DNA of 37,889 nucleotides from Betaproteobacteria bacterium (GCA_025360705.1 JANYBQ010000403.1:1-37889); one strand, 5' to 3'. Numbered from the stretch's first letter, positions 10,303 through 20,444 are shown. Notes: generated by a model not told the origin, from the sequence alone. Numbers and translations are program-made.

Positions 10303-13300
10303 CTAGCTGGCGGCCTGCTCGAACGGCAGCGTCATGTTACGCAAGTCGCGTTTGGTCTCTACCAATACCAGCGGACCGTCGTCGATTGCAACTGCCGCGG
10401 CGCGTTCACGCGGCACATGGATGGCCTGGGGCTGAGCTGCCATGGCGGCCTGCGCGGCACTGATTTTGTCGGCATCGGAGTTGACCCAGTTCAGGCCACT
10501 GCTATGGGCCACCTGCGCCAGCTCGTCCATGGGCAGGACAAACTGCTGCACTTTCGGCAGACCGGCGGCGCCGGCCGGTGTTATCAAGCTCGGAACGTTC
10601 ACCGTATGCGCTCCGTTCGCCAGTGGTTTGCTCAGCGCAGGGACGTTTGCAGGGACATTTTCACGGTGATCCTGCTGCACGGTTGGCGAAAAACCTTCCA
10701 GCGCCTGCTGCTCGCGCGCAGGACGTTCCTGGCGTTGTTCTCTCTGGCCCATACCCGCGTGGCGCGTGTCCTCGCCTTCACGCGCCGGACGGTCGTTGCG
10801 CGGACCGCGTTCACGACCGTAGCGGTCGCGCGAACGCTTTTCACGCTGTTCCCCGTTGTCGCCAGGTGTCATCGATTGCCCGGCGCCGGCCGGCGTATTG
10901 CCTTGCTCCGCGTTGTCAGCGCGCGACGGCATGGCCGAGCCATCTGGCTGCGCGGGCGCATCGCTTGCATGGCCCAACGCATCATTGGCCTCAGGCGGGA
11001 CGTTTTGGTCCTGGCGCGGCCGGCGTTCCGGCCGGCGCTCATTGCGTCCTTCCCGGCCTTCGCGATTTTCACGTCCCTCCCGCCCCTCGCGCCCTTCACG
11101 TGCTTCCACGCTGCGTTCCGGGCGAACATCGCCGCCATCATCAAGCCGCTCCGCCGAGCGTTCCGGCCGCGCGGCGCGGTCACTGTTGTCGATACGTTCG
11201 GCACCGCGTTCACCGCGTCCACGTTCGCCTCGCCCACCCCGCTCACTGTTGCGCGCGGGCCGTTCCGAGCGCTGCTCGCCTCTGGACGCATCGCCAGGAG
11301 CGAGGGCTCCTGCTGCGTTTTGGCCGGCGCCGGCGTCTCCCGCCATGGGTGCGCCGTCAGCGTCCATACGTTCCCGTTGTCCTTGCGCGGAACGTTCACC
11401 GCGTCCCCTTCCGCCACGTCCGCCCCGACTACGTCCTTCACCGCGGCCTTCGCCCCTTCCTTCACGACTTTCGGGACGACCATCGGCACGAGGACCGTCG
11501 CGCGACTCCGGACGCCGCGCGTCGCGGGCAGGCCGTGTATCGACTGCATCTTCGGTAGCGATCGGCTGTGGAGCCCTGGCCGGAAAGGGCGTTGAGCCCG
11601 GCGTGACAAACAGGTTCTTGATCCAGCCGAAAAATCCTTTTTCGGCAGTGGCCGGCGTCGACGCGGCTACCACTGTTGCAGGCGCCGGGCGCGGCGCTGG
11701 TGCGGGTGGTGGTTTGACCGCTTCCGGCCGAGGCGCGGCGGCCGGTGCCGGTGCATCGGGCAAGACGCCCTTGATGAGGGGCGTCTGCTTGTTGGTGGGC
11801 TCTTGCGAGCGGCGCGTCACCGAGGGGGAATCTTCCGCCTCTTCGGCCATTTTGTAGCTGACTTCCATGCCGTCCAGGCGCGGATCGTCGTGTTTGAGTC
11901 GCTCAAGTTTGTAGTTGGGCGTTTCCAGCGTCTTGTTCGGCACCATCAGCACGTTGATGCGTTGCTTGAGTTCGATTTTGGCAATCTCGGTGCGTTTTTC
12001 GTTGAGCAGGAAAGATGCCACGTCCACCGGCACCTGGCACAACACCGAAGCCGTGTTGTCCTTGAGCGATTCCTCCTGAATGATGCGCAGAATTTGCAGC
12101 GCCGAACTTTCAGTGTCTCGGATATGGCCCGATCCGCCGCAACGCGGGCAGGGAATCGAAGCCCCTTCGCTGAGCGCCGGGCGCAGGCGTTGGCGGCTCA
12201 TTTCCATCAGGCCGAATTTGCTGATCGAACCGAACTGCACGCGCGCGCGGTCCTGCCGCAAGGCGTCGCGCAGGCGGTTTTCGACGTCGCGCCGGTTGCG
12301 GCTTTCCTCCATGTCGATAAAGTCGATAACTATCAGGCCGCCCAGGTCGCGCAGGCGCATCTGGCGTGCCACTTCTTCAGCCGCTTCCAGGTTGGTACGG
12401 GTGGCGGTTTCTTCGATGTCGCCGCCGCGGATGGCGCGTGCGGAGTTGACGTCCACCGACACCAGCGCCTCGGTGTGGTCGATCACGATCGCGCCGCCGC
12501 TGGGTAGTTGCACCGTGCGGGCGTAAGCCGATTCGATCTGATGTTCGATCTGGAAACGCGAGAACAGCGGGGCGTCGTCGCGGTAACGTTTGACGCGCGC
12601 CGCATGTTCCGGCATCACGTGCGCCATGAATTGCTGCGCCTGGTCGTACACGTCGTCGGTGTCGATCAGGATGTCACCGATGTCATGGTTGAAGTAATCG
12701 CGAATCGCGCGAATCACCAGCGAGGATTCCTGATAAATCAGATAGGCGCCCTTGCCGCCCTTGGCCGCGCCGTCGATGGCGTTCCAGAGCTTGAGCAGGT
12801 AGTTCAAGTCCCATTGCAGTTCCGGCGCCGTGCGGCCGATGCCGGCAGTGCGGGCAATGATGCTCATGCCGTTGGGGTATTCGAGTTGGTCGAGTGCTTC
12901 TTTTAGCTCGGCCCGGTCGTCGCCTTCGATGCGGCGCGATACGCCGCCACCGCGCGGGTTATTGGGCATCAGCACGACGTAGCGGCCGGCCAGCGATACA
13001 AAGGTGGTTAGCGCCGCGCCCTTGTTGCCGCGTTCTTCTTTTTCCACCTGCACCAGCAATTCCTGGCCCTCCCGAATCGCATCCTGGATCCGCGCCTGGT
13101 TGACCTGCACACCGGCGGCGAAATACGTGCGCGATATTTCCTTGAACGGCAGGAAGCCGTGGCGGTCTTCGCCGTAATCGACGAAGCAGGCTTCGAGCGA
13201 GGGCTCGACGCGGGTCACGACCGCTTTATAGATATTGCCCTTGCGCTGCTCGCGCCCTTCGATTTCAATTTCATAGTCGAGCAGTTTTTGCCCGTCGACA

Positions 13301-13353
13301 ATCGCCAACCGGCGTTCCTCTGCCTGGGTGGCGTTGATCAGCATCCGTTTCAT
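10303..13353 (-). CDS. rne: ribonuclease E with a long low-complexity Arg/Glu/Gly C-terminal region
   Basis: [31 protein letters not shown]1-like region, [33 protein letters not shown] zinc-link, RG/RE-rich C-terminus. Start taken at 13353; the track ORF extends to 13434. Confidence 0.96.
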   Translation of the reverse strand: MKRMLINATQAEERRLAIVDGQKLLDYEIEIEGREQRKGNIYKAVVTRVEPSLEACFVDYGEDRHGFLPFKEISRTYFAAGVQVNQARIQDAIREGQELLVQVEKEERGNKGAALTTFVSLAGRYVVLMPNNPRGGGVSRRIEGDDRAELKEALDQLEYPNGMSIIARTAGIGRTAPELQWDLNYLLKLWNAIDGAAKGGKGAYLIYQESSLVIRAIRDYFNHDIGDILIDTDDVYDQAQQFMAHVMPEHAARVKRYRDDAPLFSRFQIEHQIESAYARTVQLPSGGAIVIDHTEALVSVDVNSARAIRGGDIEETATRTNLEAAEEVARQMRLRDLGGLIVIDFIDMEESRNRRDVENRLRDALRQDRARVQFGSISKFGLMEMSRQRLRPALSEGASIPCPRCGGSGHIRDTESSALQILRIIQEESLKDNTASVLCQVPVDVASFLLNEKRTEIAKIELKQRINVLMVPNKTLETPNYKLERLKHDDPRLDGMEVSYKMAEEAEDSPSVTRRSQEPTNKQTPLIKGVLPDAPAPAAAPRPEAVKPPPAPAPRPAPATVVAASTPATAEKGFFGWIKNLFVTPGSTPFPARAPQPIATEDAVDTRPARDARRPESRDGPRADGRPESREGRGEGRGEGRSRGGRGGRGRGERSAQGQRERMDADGAPMAGDAGAGQNAAGALAPGDASRGEQRSERPARNSERGGRGERGRGERGAERIDNSDRAARPERSAERLDDGGDVRPERSVEAREGREGREGRENREGREGRNERRPERRPRQDQNVPPEANDALGHASDAPAQPDGSAMPSRADNAEQGNTPAGAGQSMTPGDNGEQREKRSRDRYGRERGPRNDRPAREGEDTRHAGMGQREQRQERPAREQQALEGFSPTVQQDHRENVPANVPALSKPLANGAHTVNVPSLITPAGAAGLPKVQQFVLPMDELAQVAHSSGLNWVNSDADKISAAQAAMAAQPQAIHVPRERAAAVAIDDGPLVLVETKRDLRNMTLPFEQAAS
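10740..11530 (-). repeat. low-complexity region of rne encoding RGE/REG/RPER-rich degenerate repeats
   Basis: Translation includes [30 protein letters not shown] and [30 protein letters not shown]. Confidence 0.8.
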
Positions 13354-13414
13354 GGTGCGTTCCTTTTTGCATGGAGTCCGACAAGCGCGGCCTTTTAGGG
13401 CGCTGCCTTGCTCC

Positions 13415-13428
13415 GGGTCTTGCGACCC
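13415..13428 (-). promoter_or_regulatory. GNRA-tetraloop hairpin in the presumed rne 5' UTR
   Basis: Read on the rne strand: GGGTC-GCAA-GACCC, about 60 nt upstream of the rne start. Confidence 0.5.
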
Positions 13429-13697
13429 CTTCACCTGCTCATGACGAGCAAACGATGCCTGGACGAACGGTTCGAGCCGATGGGAATGCGGGAAGCGCAG
13501 GACTCAAATAGTGAGTCGCGGCGTTGGCGCGGGGATGGGGGCGAGGGGATGCTGCCGTGAATGCGCCACGAGAACCGGGGCGTTTTTGGCGCGCCGTACG
13601 GGCGCCATGGGCCGATTCATGCCAAGAAGCAACGCAACGAAGCGCTGCGATGCGGCAAAAATCAGGCTTATCAACACAAACATTTCGCTTTGATCCG

Positions 13698-13720
13698 TCC
13701 GCCAGCTTAAGGCTGGCGGA
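13698..13720. repeat. perfect inverted repeat in the rne/rluC divergent region
   Basis: TCCGCCAGC-TTAAG-GCTGGCGGA, 9-bp arms and 5-nt loop; no T-tract on either side. Confidence 0.7.
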
Positions 13721-13900
13721 ACTTGGTATTCCATATCGGTGATTCAAATCGTCGGCGTACCGGTTTGCCATGGAGACCACCGCAAACAATTGGCTTGCGG
13801 TCTGTCTTGAAGCATCCCGGTGGCATCGACCTGCCAGCGAGTCTGTTAGTGGACTGTGGACTAAACTCCAGATAAATCAACCACTTGCAGCGCGTCGCTA

Positions 13901-14944
13901 GTGAAATACATTATAGGGGGCAATCCGCTTGCCCAGCCCGCGCAAGTCCGGACGATCATGGTCGATGCCGAAGATGCCGGCCAGCGTCTCGACAACTTCC
14001 TGATGCGCCATCTGAAAGGCGTCCCCAAGACCCACGTCTATCGCATCATTCGCAGCGGCGAGGTGCGTGTCAACAAAGGCCGGGCAACGGTGGACCGGCG
14101 CATTGCCGCCGGAGATGCCATCCGCCTGCCGCCTGTTCGCACCTCCCAACGGGCCGATGCGAAAGCCCAGCTTATTGCCGCGGGCAATGCCGGAAGCGAT
14201 CCAGCAGGCTTACCGGAAAGTTATGTGCCGGCCCGCGAATTCCCGGTACTGTTCGAGGACGATTGCCTGCTTGCGATAGACAAGCCGGCCGGTGTCGCTG
14301 TGCATGGCGGCTCGGGAGTGAGTTTTGGCGTGATCGAGCAGTTGCGCATGGCGCGGCCGCAGGCCCGGTTCCTGGAGCTGGTGCACCGGCTCGACCGCGA
14401 GACCAGCGGCATCTTGCTGGTTGCCAAGAAACGCAGTGCGCTAAAACATCTCCAGGACCAGTTTCGTGAGCGCGAAACCGGCAAAACCTATCTGGCTTTG
14501 GTCGCGGGCCAATGGCCGGAAAAGCTAAAAGTTCTGGACCAGTCTTTGCACAAGTACCTGATGCCGGATGGCGAGCGCCGCGTCGAGGTAGTAGCCAAAG
14601 ACCATCCCGATGCGATGCCGTCCCTTACGCTCGTGAAGGCCACTCGCGCGGGCGCTGGGTTCACGCTGCTGGAAGTGACGATCAAGACCGGCCGCACGCA
14701 CCAGATACGGGTTCATCTTGCCGCTGAAGGCATGCCGATCGCAGGTGACGGAAAATATGGAAATTTCGACCTCAACAAATCTCTCCAGCGCGCTGGTGCC
14801 GTTGTGCCGTTGCGGCGCATGTTTCTGCATGCATGGCGGTTACAGTTCAACCATCCCGTCAGTGGCGAACGCATCCAGTTGCTGGCGAATTTGTCATCGG
14901 ACCTCATGCAATTTCTTGACCATGTCGCGCCTCCTGCCCCCTGA
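13901..14944 (+). CDS. rluC: 23S rRNA pseudouridine synthase, RluC-type
   Basis: S4-like N-terminus (AGQRLDNFLMRHLKGVPKTHVYRIIRSGEVRVNKGR) and LVHRLDRETSGILLVAKK active-site motif. Start is GTG 13901 or ATG 13958. Confidence 0.94.
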   Translation: MKYIIGGNPLAQPAQVRTIMVDAEDAGQRLDNFLMRHLKGVPKTHVYRIIRSGEVRVNKGRATVDRRIAAGDAIRLPPVRTSQRADAKAQLIAAGNAGSDPAGLPESYVPAREFPVLFEDDCLLAIDKPAGVAVHGGSGVSFGVIEQLRMARPQARFLELVHRLDRETSGILLVAKKRSALKHLQDQFRERETGKTYLALVAGQWPEKLKVLDQSLHKYLMPDGERRVEVVAKDHPDAMPSLTLVKATRAGAGFTLLEVTIKTGRTHQIRVHLAAEGMPIAGDGKYGNFDLNKSLQRAGAVVPLRRMFLHAWRLQFNHPVSGERIQLLANLSSDLMQFLDHVAPPAP

Positions 14945-15632
14945 CTCGCGGGATGTTCCAAACCCCGATCGCAAGCGGATAAGGGCATTTGACTTGATCG
15001 CATTCGATTGGGACGGCACCCTGTTCGACTCCACCGCCATCATCGCGCGCTGTATTCAGGCGGCCGTGCGTGATGTCGGTGGCGCGGTTCCCACCGATGC
15101 CGCGGCCTCGCATGTCATCGGCCTTGGATTCGCGCAGGCACTTGCTTACGCTGCGCCGGATGTGCCTAAGGAAAAGTATCCCGAGTTGGGTGCGCGCTAT
15201 CGCCATCACTATCTGGCGCATATCAATGACATCAGCCTGTTCGACGGCGTCTTGCCGATGCTGGCTGAACTCAAGGCGCGCCAGCACTGGCTTGCCGTAG
15301 CCACTGGCAAGAGCCGCCAGGGGCTGGATGCGGCACTGCAAGCGGTGCAGTTACAAGGGCTATTCGATGCGTCGCGTACCGCCGACCGGACTGCCGGCAA
15401 GCCCGATCCACGCATGTTGATCGAATTGATGCGCGAGTTCGGGGTCGACCCGTCCCGTGTATTGATGATCGGCGACACCACGCACGATCTTCAAATGGCG
15501 CTCAATGCCGGATGCGCAAGTGTTGGTGTCAGTTACGGCGCCCACCAGCCGGACGCGTTTGAAGTTTTGCGGCCCCGCTTTATCGCGCATTCGGTAAAGG
15601 AACTGCATGCTTGGCTGGGTGCCAACGCCTGA
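14922..15632 (+). CDS. HAD-family hydrolase, phosphoglycolate phosphatase-like
   Basis: FDLIAFDWDGTLFDSTAII, AVATGKSRQGLD and MIGDTTHDLQMALNAG motifs; overlaps the rluC 3' end. Confidence 0.9.
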   Translation: MSRLLPPDSRDVPNPDRKRIRAFDLIAFDWDGTLFDSTAIIARCIQAAVRDVGGAVPTDAAASHVIGLGFAQALAYAAPDVPKEKYPELGARYRHHYLAHINDISLFDGVLPMLAELKARQHWLAVATGKSRQGLDAALQAVQLQGLFDASRTADRTAGKPDPRMLIELMREFGVDPSRVLMIGDTTHDLQMALNAGCASVGVSYGAHQPDAFEVLRPRFIAHSVKELHAWLGANA

Positions 15633-15641
15633 GCCTGAGCC

Positions 15642-16007
15642 ATGTCCCATGCCATTGCGCTTTGCAGTTCCACCGCTCTGGAAAATAGTGGCTTGGCCGT
15701 GGCTTTTGAGGTGATTTACCACGGCCAAACCTGTCGCGCATTCGCGGTGCGTTACGATGGGCAAGCCTACGCTTATCTCAATCGTTGCGGTCATATTCCG
15801 ATGGAAATGGATTCCCGGCCGGACCGCTTTTTCGACATCACCGGGCATTGGTTGATCTGCGCCATCCACGGCGCCATGTACCAGCCGCGAAGCGGTGCCT
15901 GTTTCGCGGGACCATGCCGCGGCGGCCTGGTCAGGATCGTGCTGGAAGAGCGTGATGGTGTCGTGCACTGGCATACTGCGCACAATCTGAAACCCGTTGA
16001 ACAATGA
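15642..16007 (+). CDS. small Rieske [2Fe-2S] domain protein
   Basis: Cys/His ligand pattern NRCGHIPMEMD...LICAIHGAMYQPRSGACFAGPC (CxH...CxxH). Confidence 0.88.
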   Translation: MSHAIALCSSTALENSGLAVAFEVIYHGQTCRAFAVRYDGQAYAYLNRCGHIPMEMDSRPDRFFDITGHWLICAIHGAMYQPRSGACFAGPCRGGLVRIVLEERDGVVHWHTAHNLKPVEQ

Positions 16008-16008
16008 T

Positions 16009-16992
16009 ATGACCGACCCCACGGAACCCGAAAATTCGCCACTACCCGCGCGCGCCGCACAGGGCAACCCTGGATGGGAACGCGATGTGCTGGAAAAATT
16101 GGCGTTTGCCGCGCTGCAAGAACAACGCGCGGCCCGACGCTGGCGCACTTTTGTGCGGCTGGCCTGGCTGGTGTTTCTGGCGGTGGCGGCCTGGATCGCG
16201 GTGCATCGCAGCGGTGCGGCAACGGATGTGACCACGCCGCACACCGCGCTGGTGGAAATAAAGGGCGAGATAGCCTCCGGCGGTGAAGCCAGTGCGGATG
16301 TGGTCCTGACGGCGGTGCGTGCGGCGTTTGAAGATGAGGGTGCGCAGGCATTGGTGTTGCTGATCAATTCTCCGGGCGGCAGCCCGGTGCAAGCCGGCAT
16401 CATCAACGACGAACTGAGACGGCTCAAGGCCAAATACAACAAGCCGGTTTACGCCGTGGTGGAAGAGACCTGCGCGTCGGCGGCCTACTACATCGCGGTG
16501 GCCGCGGACCGGATATTTGTCGACAAGGCAAGTGTGGTGGGCAGCATCGGTGTGCTGATGGATGGTTTTGGCTTTACCGGCTTGATGGACAAACTGGGAG
16601 TAGAGCGCAGGCTGCTGACGGCGGGCGAAAACAAGGGCTTTCTGGACCCGTTCAGCCCGCAGACCGAGCGCCAGCGCGCCTTCGCATTGGCCATGCTGGA
16701 CCAGATTCACAAGCAGTTCATCGACGCGGTCAAGACCGGAAGAGGCAAACGCCTGAAGGAAACCCCCGAAACCTTCAGCGGTCTGTTCTGGACCGGACAG
16801 CAGGCAGTGGAAATGGGCTTGGCCGACCAGTTGGGCAATCTTGATTTTGTGGCCCGCGAGATCGTCAAGGCGGAAGATATCGTGGATTACACCCGGCGCG
16901 AGAACGTGGCCGAACGCCTGGTCAAGCGTTTTGGCGCGGCTATCGGAGACGGTGCGATCCATGCGCTGAAAGCGATTCCGGCGTTGCGGTAG
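16009..16992 (+). CDS. S49 family peptidase (SppA-like signal peptide peptidase)
   Basis: N-terminal TM, LVLLINSPGGSPVQAG, and CASAAYYIAVAADRIFVDKASVVGSIGVL with the catalytic Ser/Lys regions. Confidence 0.93.
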   Translation: MTDPTEPENSPLPARAAQGNPGWERDVLEKLAFAALQEQRAARRWRTFVRLAWLVFLAVAAWIAVHRSGAATDVTTPHTALVEIKGEIASGGEASADVVLTAVRAAFEDEGAQALVLLINSPGGSPVQAGIINDELRRLKAKYNKPVYAVVEETCASAAYYIAVAADRIFVDKASVVGSIGVLMDGFGFTGLMDKLGVERRLLTAGENKGFLDPFSPQTERQRAFALAMLDQIHKQFIDAVKTGRGKRLKETPETFSGLFWTGQQAVEMGLADQLGNLDFVAREIVKAEDIVDYTRRENVAERLVKRFGAAIGDGAIHALKAIPALR

Positions 16993-17029
16993 CTTTTCGT
17001 CGTTCGCTTCCGCAAATACACGCGCGCCG

Positions 17030-17842
17030 CTATCCGCCGATGGCGAATACGGCTGGCGTGGAATTATCTGGCCCCCAGCCGTGATTGCGCCAGTTGGCAA
17101 CCGTTGCGCTAAAGGAATGCGCGGTTGGCAAAGTCAAACCGCTGTTTACCGAGAGCCGGGTCGAAGGCGCAAGGGTCTGCAGCAAGGTTTGCATCATTGC
17201 GGCGTTGCGGTAAGGCGTTTCAATAAACAACTGGGTCTGACCTTCTTTGAGGCATAAGCCCTCCAGTTCGCGCACGCGTCGTGTACGCGCGCTTGGGTCC
17301 TGGGGCAAATAACCCACGAAAGCAAAGTTCTGGCCGTTCAGGCCGCTGGCAGCCAGTCCCAGCAAAATCGACACCGGTCCTACCAGCGGCACAACCGTCA
17401 GTCCCAGGTCATGCGCGGCGCGCACCACCGACGATCCCGGGTCGGCGATGGCCGGCATACCGGCTTCGCTGACCAATCCGATGTCATGACCTGACAGGGC
17501 AGGCGCCAGCAGCGGCCGCGCGTCGAACTCTCCGTGGTGGTCGCCTTTTTTGTGCACGGCTCGGGGTAGCTCTTGAATGTGCAAGGCCTGAAGCTCAACG
17601 GACAAAGACTGGAAAACATGGACCCGTTTCAGGTAGGCGCGGGTGGTTTTGGCGTTTTCGCAGATCCAGTATTGCAGGCGGGAAGCTGCCAGCAATGTGC
17701 CTGCCGGGATCGCGTCCTGCAACGGAGCCTGCTCGTCGCAGCCGAAGTCCAGGGGTGCCGGAACCAGCAAAAGCCGGCCGGTTTTTGGTGCACGCGCCGA
17801 GTCTGGCTTGGCGCCGGAATTGGATGGACTCGGTGCGCTCAC
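17030..17842 (-). CDS. SAM-dependent methyltransferase, tetrapyrrole methylase fold (RsmI-like)
   Basis: GHDIGLVSEAGMPAIADPGSSVVRAAHDLGLTVVPLVGPVSILLGLAASGLNGQNFAFVGYLP signature. Confidence 0.88.
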   Translation of the reverse strand: MSAPSPSNSGAKPDSARAPKTGRLLLVPAPLDFGCDEQAPLQDAIPAGTLLAASRLQYWICENAKTTRAYLKRVHVFQSLSVELQALHIQELPRAVHKKGDHHGEFDARPLLAPALSGHDIGLVSEAGMPAIADPGSSVVRAAHDLGLTVVPLVGPVSILLGLAASGLNGQNFAFVGYLPQDPSARTRRVRELEGLCLKEGQTQLFIETPYRNAAMMQTLLQTLAPSTRLSVNSGLTLPTAHSFSATVANWRNHGWGPDNSTPAVFAIGG

Positions 17843-18432
17843 AGCAGGATCAGTCCCGCAGCGCGCAACAGGCGGCAGGTCCGGATCAGGGGTAAGCCCA
17901 CCAGAGCGGTCGGGTCGTCGCTGTCGATGGAGTCGAGCAAGGCGATCCCCAAGCCCTCGCTTTTCGCGCTGCCCGCGCAGTCGTAGGGCCGCTCGGCCAG
18001 CAAATAGGCTTCAATTTCAAAGTCTTCAAGCGTGCGGAATAACACCTGCACCTGGGCCAATTCCATTTGCGCGAATTGGGTCGCTTCACAGACCACGGCC
18101 ACCGCGGTCTGAAATACGACGCGCTGTCCACGCATGCGTCGCAGTTGCGCCACCGCGGCCGCATGTTCCAGCGGCTTGCCGATGGTTTCGCCGTTGAGTT
18201 CGGCTACCTGATCGGATCCGATCACGACAGCTTGCGGGAACCGAACCGCGACCGCGCGCGCCTTGGCCATGGCGAGGCGGCGCGCGAGCTGCCGTGGTTC
18301 TTCATTGGCAATCGGAGTCTCGTCAACTTCGGGTGCCACCACGTCGAATGGAATTCGCAGGCGAGCCAGTAATTCGCGCCGATAGGCCGACGTCGAACCC
18401 AGTATCAATGAACGCACGAGAGAGGGACGCAT
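17839..18432 (-). CDS. maf: Maf family nucleotide pyrophosphatase
   Basis: LILGSTSAYRRELLARL, EVDET, VIGSDQVAELNGETIGKP motifs. Confidence 0.93.
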   Translation of the reverse strand: MRPSLVRSLILGSTSAYRRELLARLRIPFDVVAPEVDETPIANEEPRQLARRLAMAKARAVAVRFPQAVVIGSDQVAELNGETIGKPLEHAAAVAQLRRMRGQRVVFQTAVAVVCEATQFAQMELAQVQVLFRTLEDFEIEAYLLAERPYDCAGSAKSEGLGIALLDSIDSDDPTALVGLPLIRTCRLLRAAGLILL

Positions 18433-18457
18433 ACATCGATTCTCTTACACTGCGGGC

Positions 18458-19015
18458 ATGAAACACGAGTTCGCCTCCTTACCTCTTGACCCGCGCGCTT
18501 TTGCGCAGTCGTCCGGACAGTTGACCGGCAAGGAAAGCTTGACCCGTTACCAGCGGATTGCGCAGGATTGCCTGCAACACGGGCAAGGCTCGACGGTCGC
18601 GTGGTCCGCACGTGGCGAGATGCGGGCCGACCACCTGGGTCATGAAGAGATCTGGCTACATTTGCATGCGGATGCGAACGCCCCCATGATTTGTCAGCGC
18701 TGTCTTGAGGTGGTAGACATTCCGTTAGCGGTAGACCGTTGGTTTCGATTTGTGGCGGATGAGGAAACCGCTGCGGCACAGGACGACGACGCAGCTGAAG
18801 ACCTGTTGGTTTTGACGGGAGATTTCGATCTTCAACAATTGATCGAAGACGAATTGGTACTTGAATTGCCTTTAGTCGCGCGCCATGAAGTTTGTCCCAC
18901 GCAGCCACCAAACACCGCAAGCGATGCGGAATTCGGGATCGCGGTGGCCGGGCGGCCGAATCCGTTTGCGGTGCTGGCGCAGTTGCGCCTGGGCAAATCC
19001 AGAATTGAAAAGTAG
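18458..19015 (+). CDS. yceD: YceD/DUF177 family protein
   Basis: CQRCLEVVDIPLAVDRWFRFV core, conserved position upstream of rpmF. Confidence 0.9.
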   Translation: MKHEFASLPLDPRAFAQSSGQLTGKESLTRYQRIAQDCLQHGQGSTVAWSARGEMRADHLGHEEIWLHLHADANAPMICQRCLEVVDIPLAVDRWFRFVADEETAAAQDDDAAEDLLVLTGDFDLQQLIEDELVLELPLVARHEVCPTQPPNTASDAEFGIAVAGRPNPFAVLAQLRLGKSRIEK

Positions 19016-19020
19016 TGGGC

Positions 19021-19026
19021 TATAAT
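19021..19026 (+). promoter_or_regulatory. candidate -10 element upstream of rpmF
   Basis: Perfect TATAAT immediately after the yceD stop codon; the -35 is weak. Confidence 0.45.
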
Positions 19027-19111
19027 CAAAGGCTTGGCGCGATTTTCCCGAAGCGCGCACCGAACAACCCTGTGCGGCAGACACGGCTGCACAAAGCCTT
19101 AGGAGCGGATC

Positions 19112-19294
19112 ATGGCCGTCCAGCAAAATAAAAAATCGCCTTCCAAACGCGGCATGCACCGTTCACACAATGCACTGGTGGTGCCCGGCATCGCCGTCGA
19201 ATCCACCACGGGTGAAGTCCATCTGCGCCATCATGTCAGCCCGACGGGGTTTTACCGTGGCCGCAAGGTAATAAAAACCAAGTCCGAAGCCTGA
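19112..19294 (+). CDS. rpmF: 50S ribosomal protein L32
   Basis: [54 protein letters not shown]. Confidence 0.98.
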   Translation: MAVQQNKKSPSKRGMHRSHNALVVPGIAVESTTGEVHLRHHVSPTGFYRGRKVIKTKSEA

Positions 19295-19311
19295 TAAATC
19301 CCATCATCATC

Positions 19312-19347
19312 GGCCCGTTGCTATCAACCCGGTAGCATCGGGCCTTT
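19312..19347 (+). terminator. hairpin with a short T-stretch between rpmF and plsX (terminator or attenuator)
   Basis: GGCCCG-T-TGCTA / TAGCA-T-CGGGCC, 11 bp with one T:T mismatch, 9-nt loop, followed by TTTGTCTT. Confidence 0.65.
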
Positions 19348-19396
19348 GTCTTGATGGGCGGCTGCGAAACTCCTGTTCCGTTGGTAGTTATTGCCG

Positions 19397-20422
19397 ATGA
19401 CCACAATCGCGGTTGATTGCATGGGGGGCGACCACGGCACGGACGTCACCGTGCCGGCTTGCCGCAACTTTTTGCTGCACCATCCCCAGGCAAAACTGAT
19501 TCTGGTCGGATTGCCGGACAAGCTCAGGCATATCGTCGATCGGCGTATCACTATCGTCGCGGCCAGCGAGGTCGTCGGCATGGACGACCCGATCGAGATA
19601 GCGCTGCGCCGCAAGAAAGATTCCTCCATGCGCGTCGCCGTACAGCAGGTCAGGGACGGAGTGGCGCAAGCTGTCGTGTCCGCCGGCAACACCGGCGCCT
19701 TGATGGCAATTTCCCGTCACCTTTTAAAAACACTGGAGGGAATCGACCGGCCGGCCATTGCCACGCAATTGCCGAATGCCAAAGGCGGCGCCACGACGGT
19801 GCTGGACCTCGGAGCCAATGTGGACTGCACCGCTGGACATTTATTGCAATTCGCGTTCATGGGATCGGCGCTGGTCTCGGTTCTCAAGAACGACCCCAAC
19901 CCGTCGGTTGGCCTGCTCAACATCGGAGAGGAAGTGATCAAGGGTAACGAGATCATCAAGCAGGCCGGTGAATTGCTGCGGCTGGCCGCGGTCGCGGGGC
20001 AGCTCAATTTCCTGGGCAATGTCGAGGGCAACGACATCTTCAAAGGCACGGTGGACATAGTGGTGTGCGACGGTTTCGTCGGTAATGTCGCGCTCAAGGC
20101 GACTGAGGGTGCGGCAGCCATGATTGGCGACTTCCTGCGAACCGAGTTTTCTCGTAACCTTTTTACGCGGTTCGCCGCCGTGATTGCTTATCCTGTTTTG
20201 TCCGCATTCAAGCGTCGCGTGGATCATCGGCGTTACAACGGTGCAGCGCTGCTGGGCTTGCGCGGACTGGTTTTCAAAAGCCACGGATCGGCGGACCAAC
20301 TGGCTTTTGAGTACGCGCTGGAGCGCGCGTATGATGCAGCCCGTAACAACTTGCTGGATCGCGTTCAGGCCCGTATTGCCCACGCAGCCCCCCTTCTCAC
20401 GGGCAACGCGCCGGTTGCGTAA
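19397..20422 (+). CDS. plsX: phosphate acyltransferase PlsX
   Basis: [40 protein letters not shown] motifs. Confidence 0.97.
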   Translation: MTTIAVDCMGGDHGTDVTVPACRNFLLHHPQAKLILVGLPDKLRHIVDRRITIVAASEVVGMDDPIEIALRRKKDSSMRVAVQQVRDGVAQAVVSAGNTGALMAISRHLLKTLEGIDRPAIATQLPNAKGGATTVLDLGANVDCTAGHLLQFAFMGSALVSVLKNDPNPSVGLLNIGEEVIKGNEIIKQAGELLRLAAVAGQLNFLGNVEGNDIFKGTVDIVVCDGFVGNVALKATEGAAAMIGDFLRTEFSRNLFTRFAAVIAYPVLSAFKRRVDHRRYNGAALLGLRGLVFKSHGSADQLAFEYALERAYDAARNNLLDRVQARIAHAAPLLTGNAPVA

Positions 20423-20444
20423 CGCTTCTGGCACCACAACAACG

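Noticed and set aside
9823-11857. Long + strand ORFs (590, 326 and 333 aa) opposite the rne 3' half
   Set aside because: They lie antisense to the well-supported rne CDS, in the GC-rich low-complexity region; their compositions ([10 protein letters not shown]..., TFTAFTT...) are shadows of RG/RE codons.
13718-13740. GGAACTT ... TTCAAA as a sigma-E promoter toward rluC
   Set aside because: The spacing is about 2-3 nt too long for a canonical sigma-E promoter as I recall it; not supported without TSS data.
13439-13789. 116-aa reverse ORF upstream of rne
   Set aside because: No recognisable motif, lies in the presumed 5' UTR, and looks like random GC-rich coding potential.
15360-16442. 360-aa reverse ORF across the HAD, Rieske and S49 genes
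   Set aside because: Spans three supported forward genes; low-quality composition; typical GC-rich shadow ORF.
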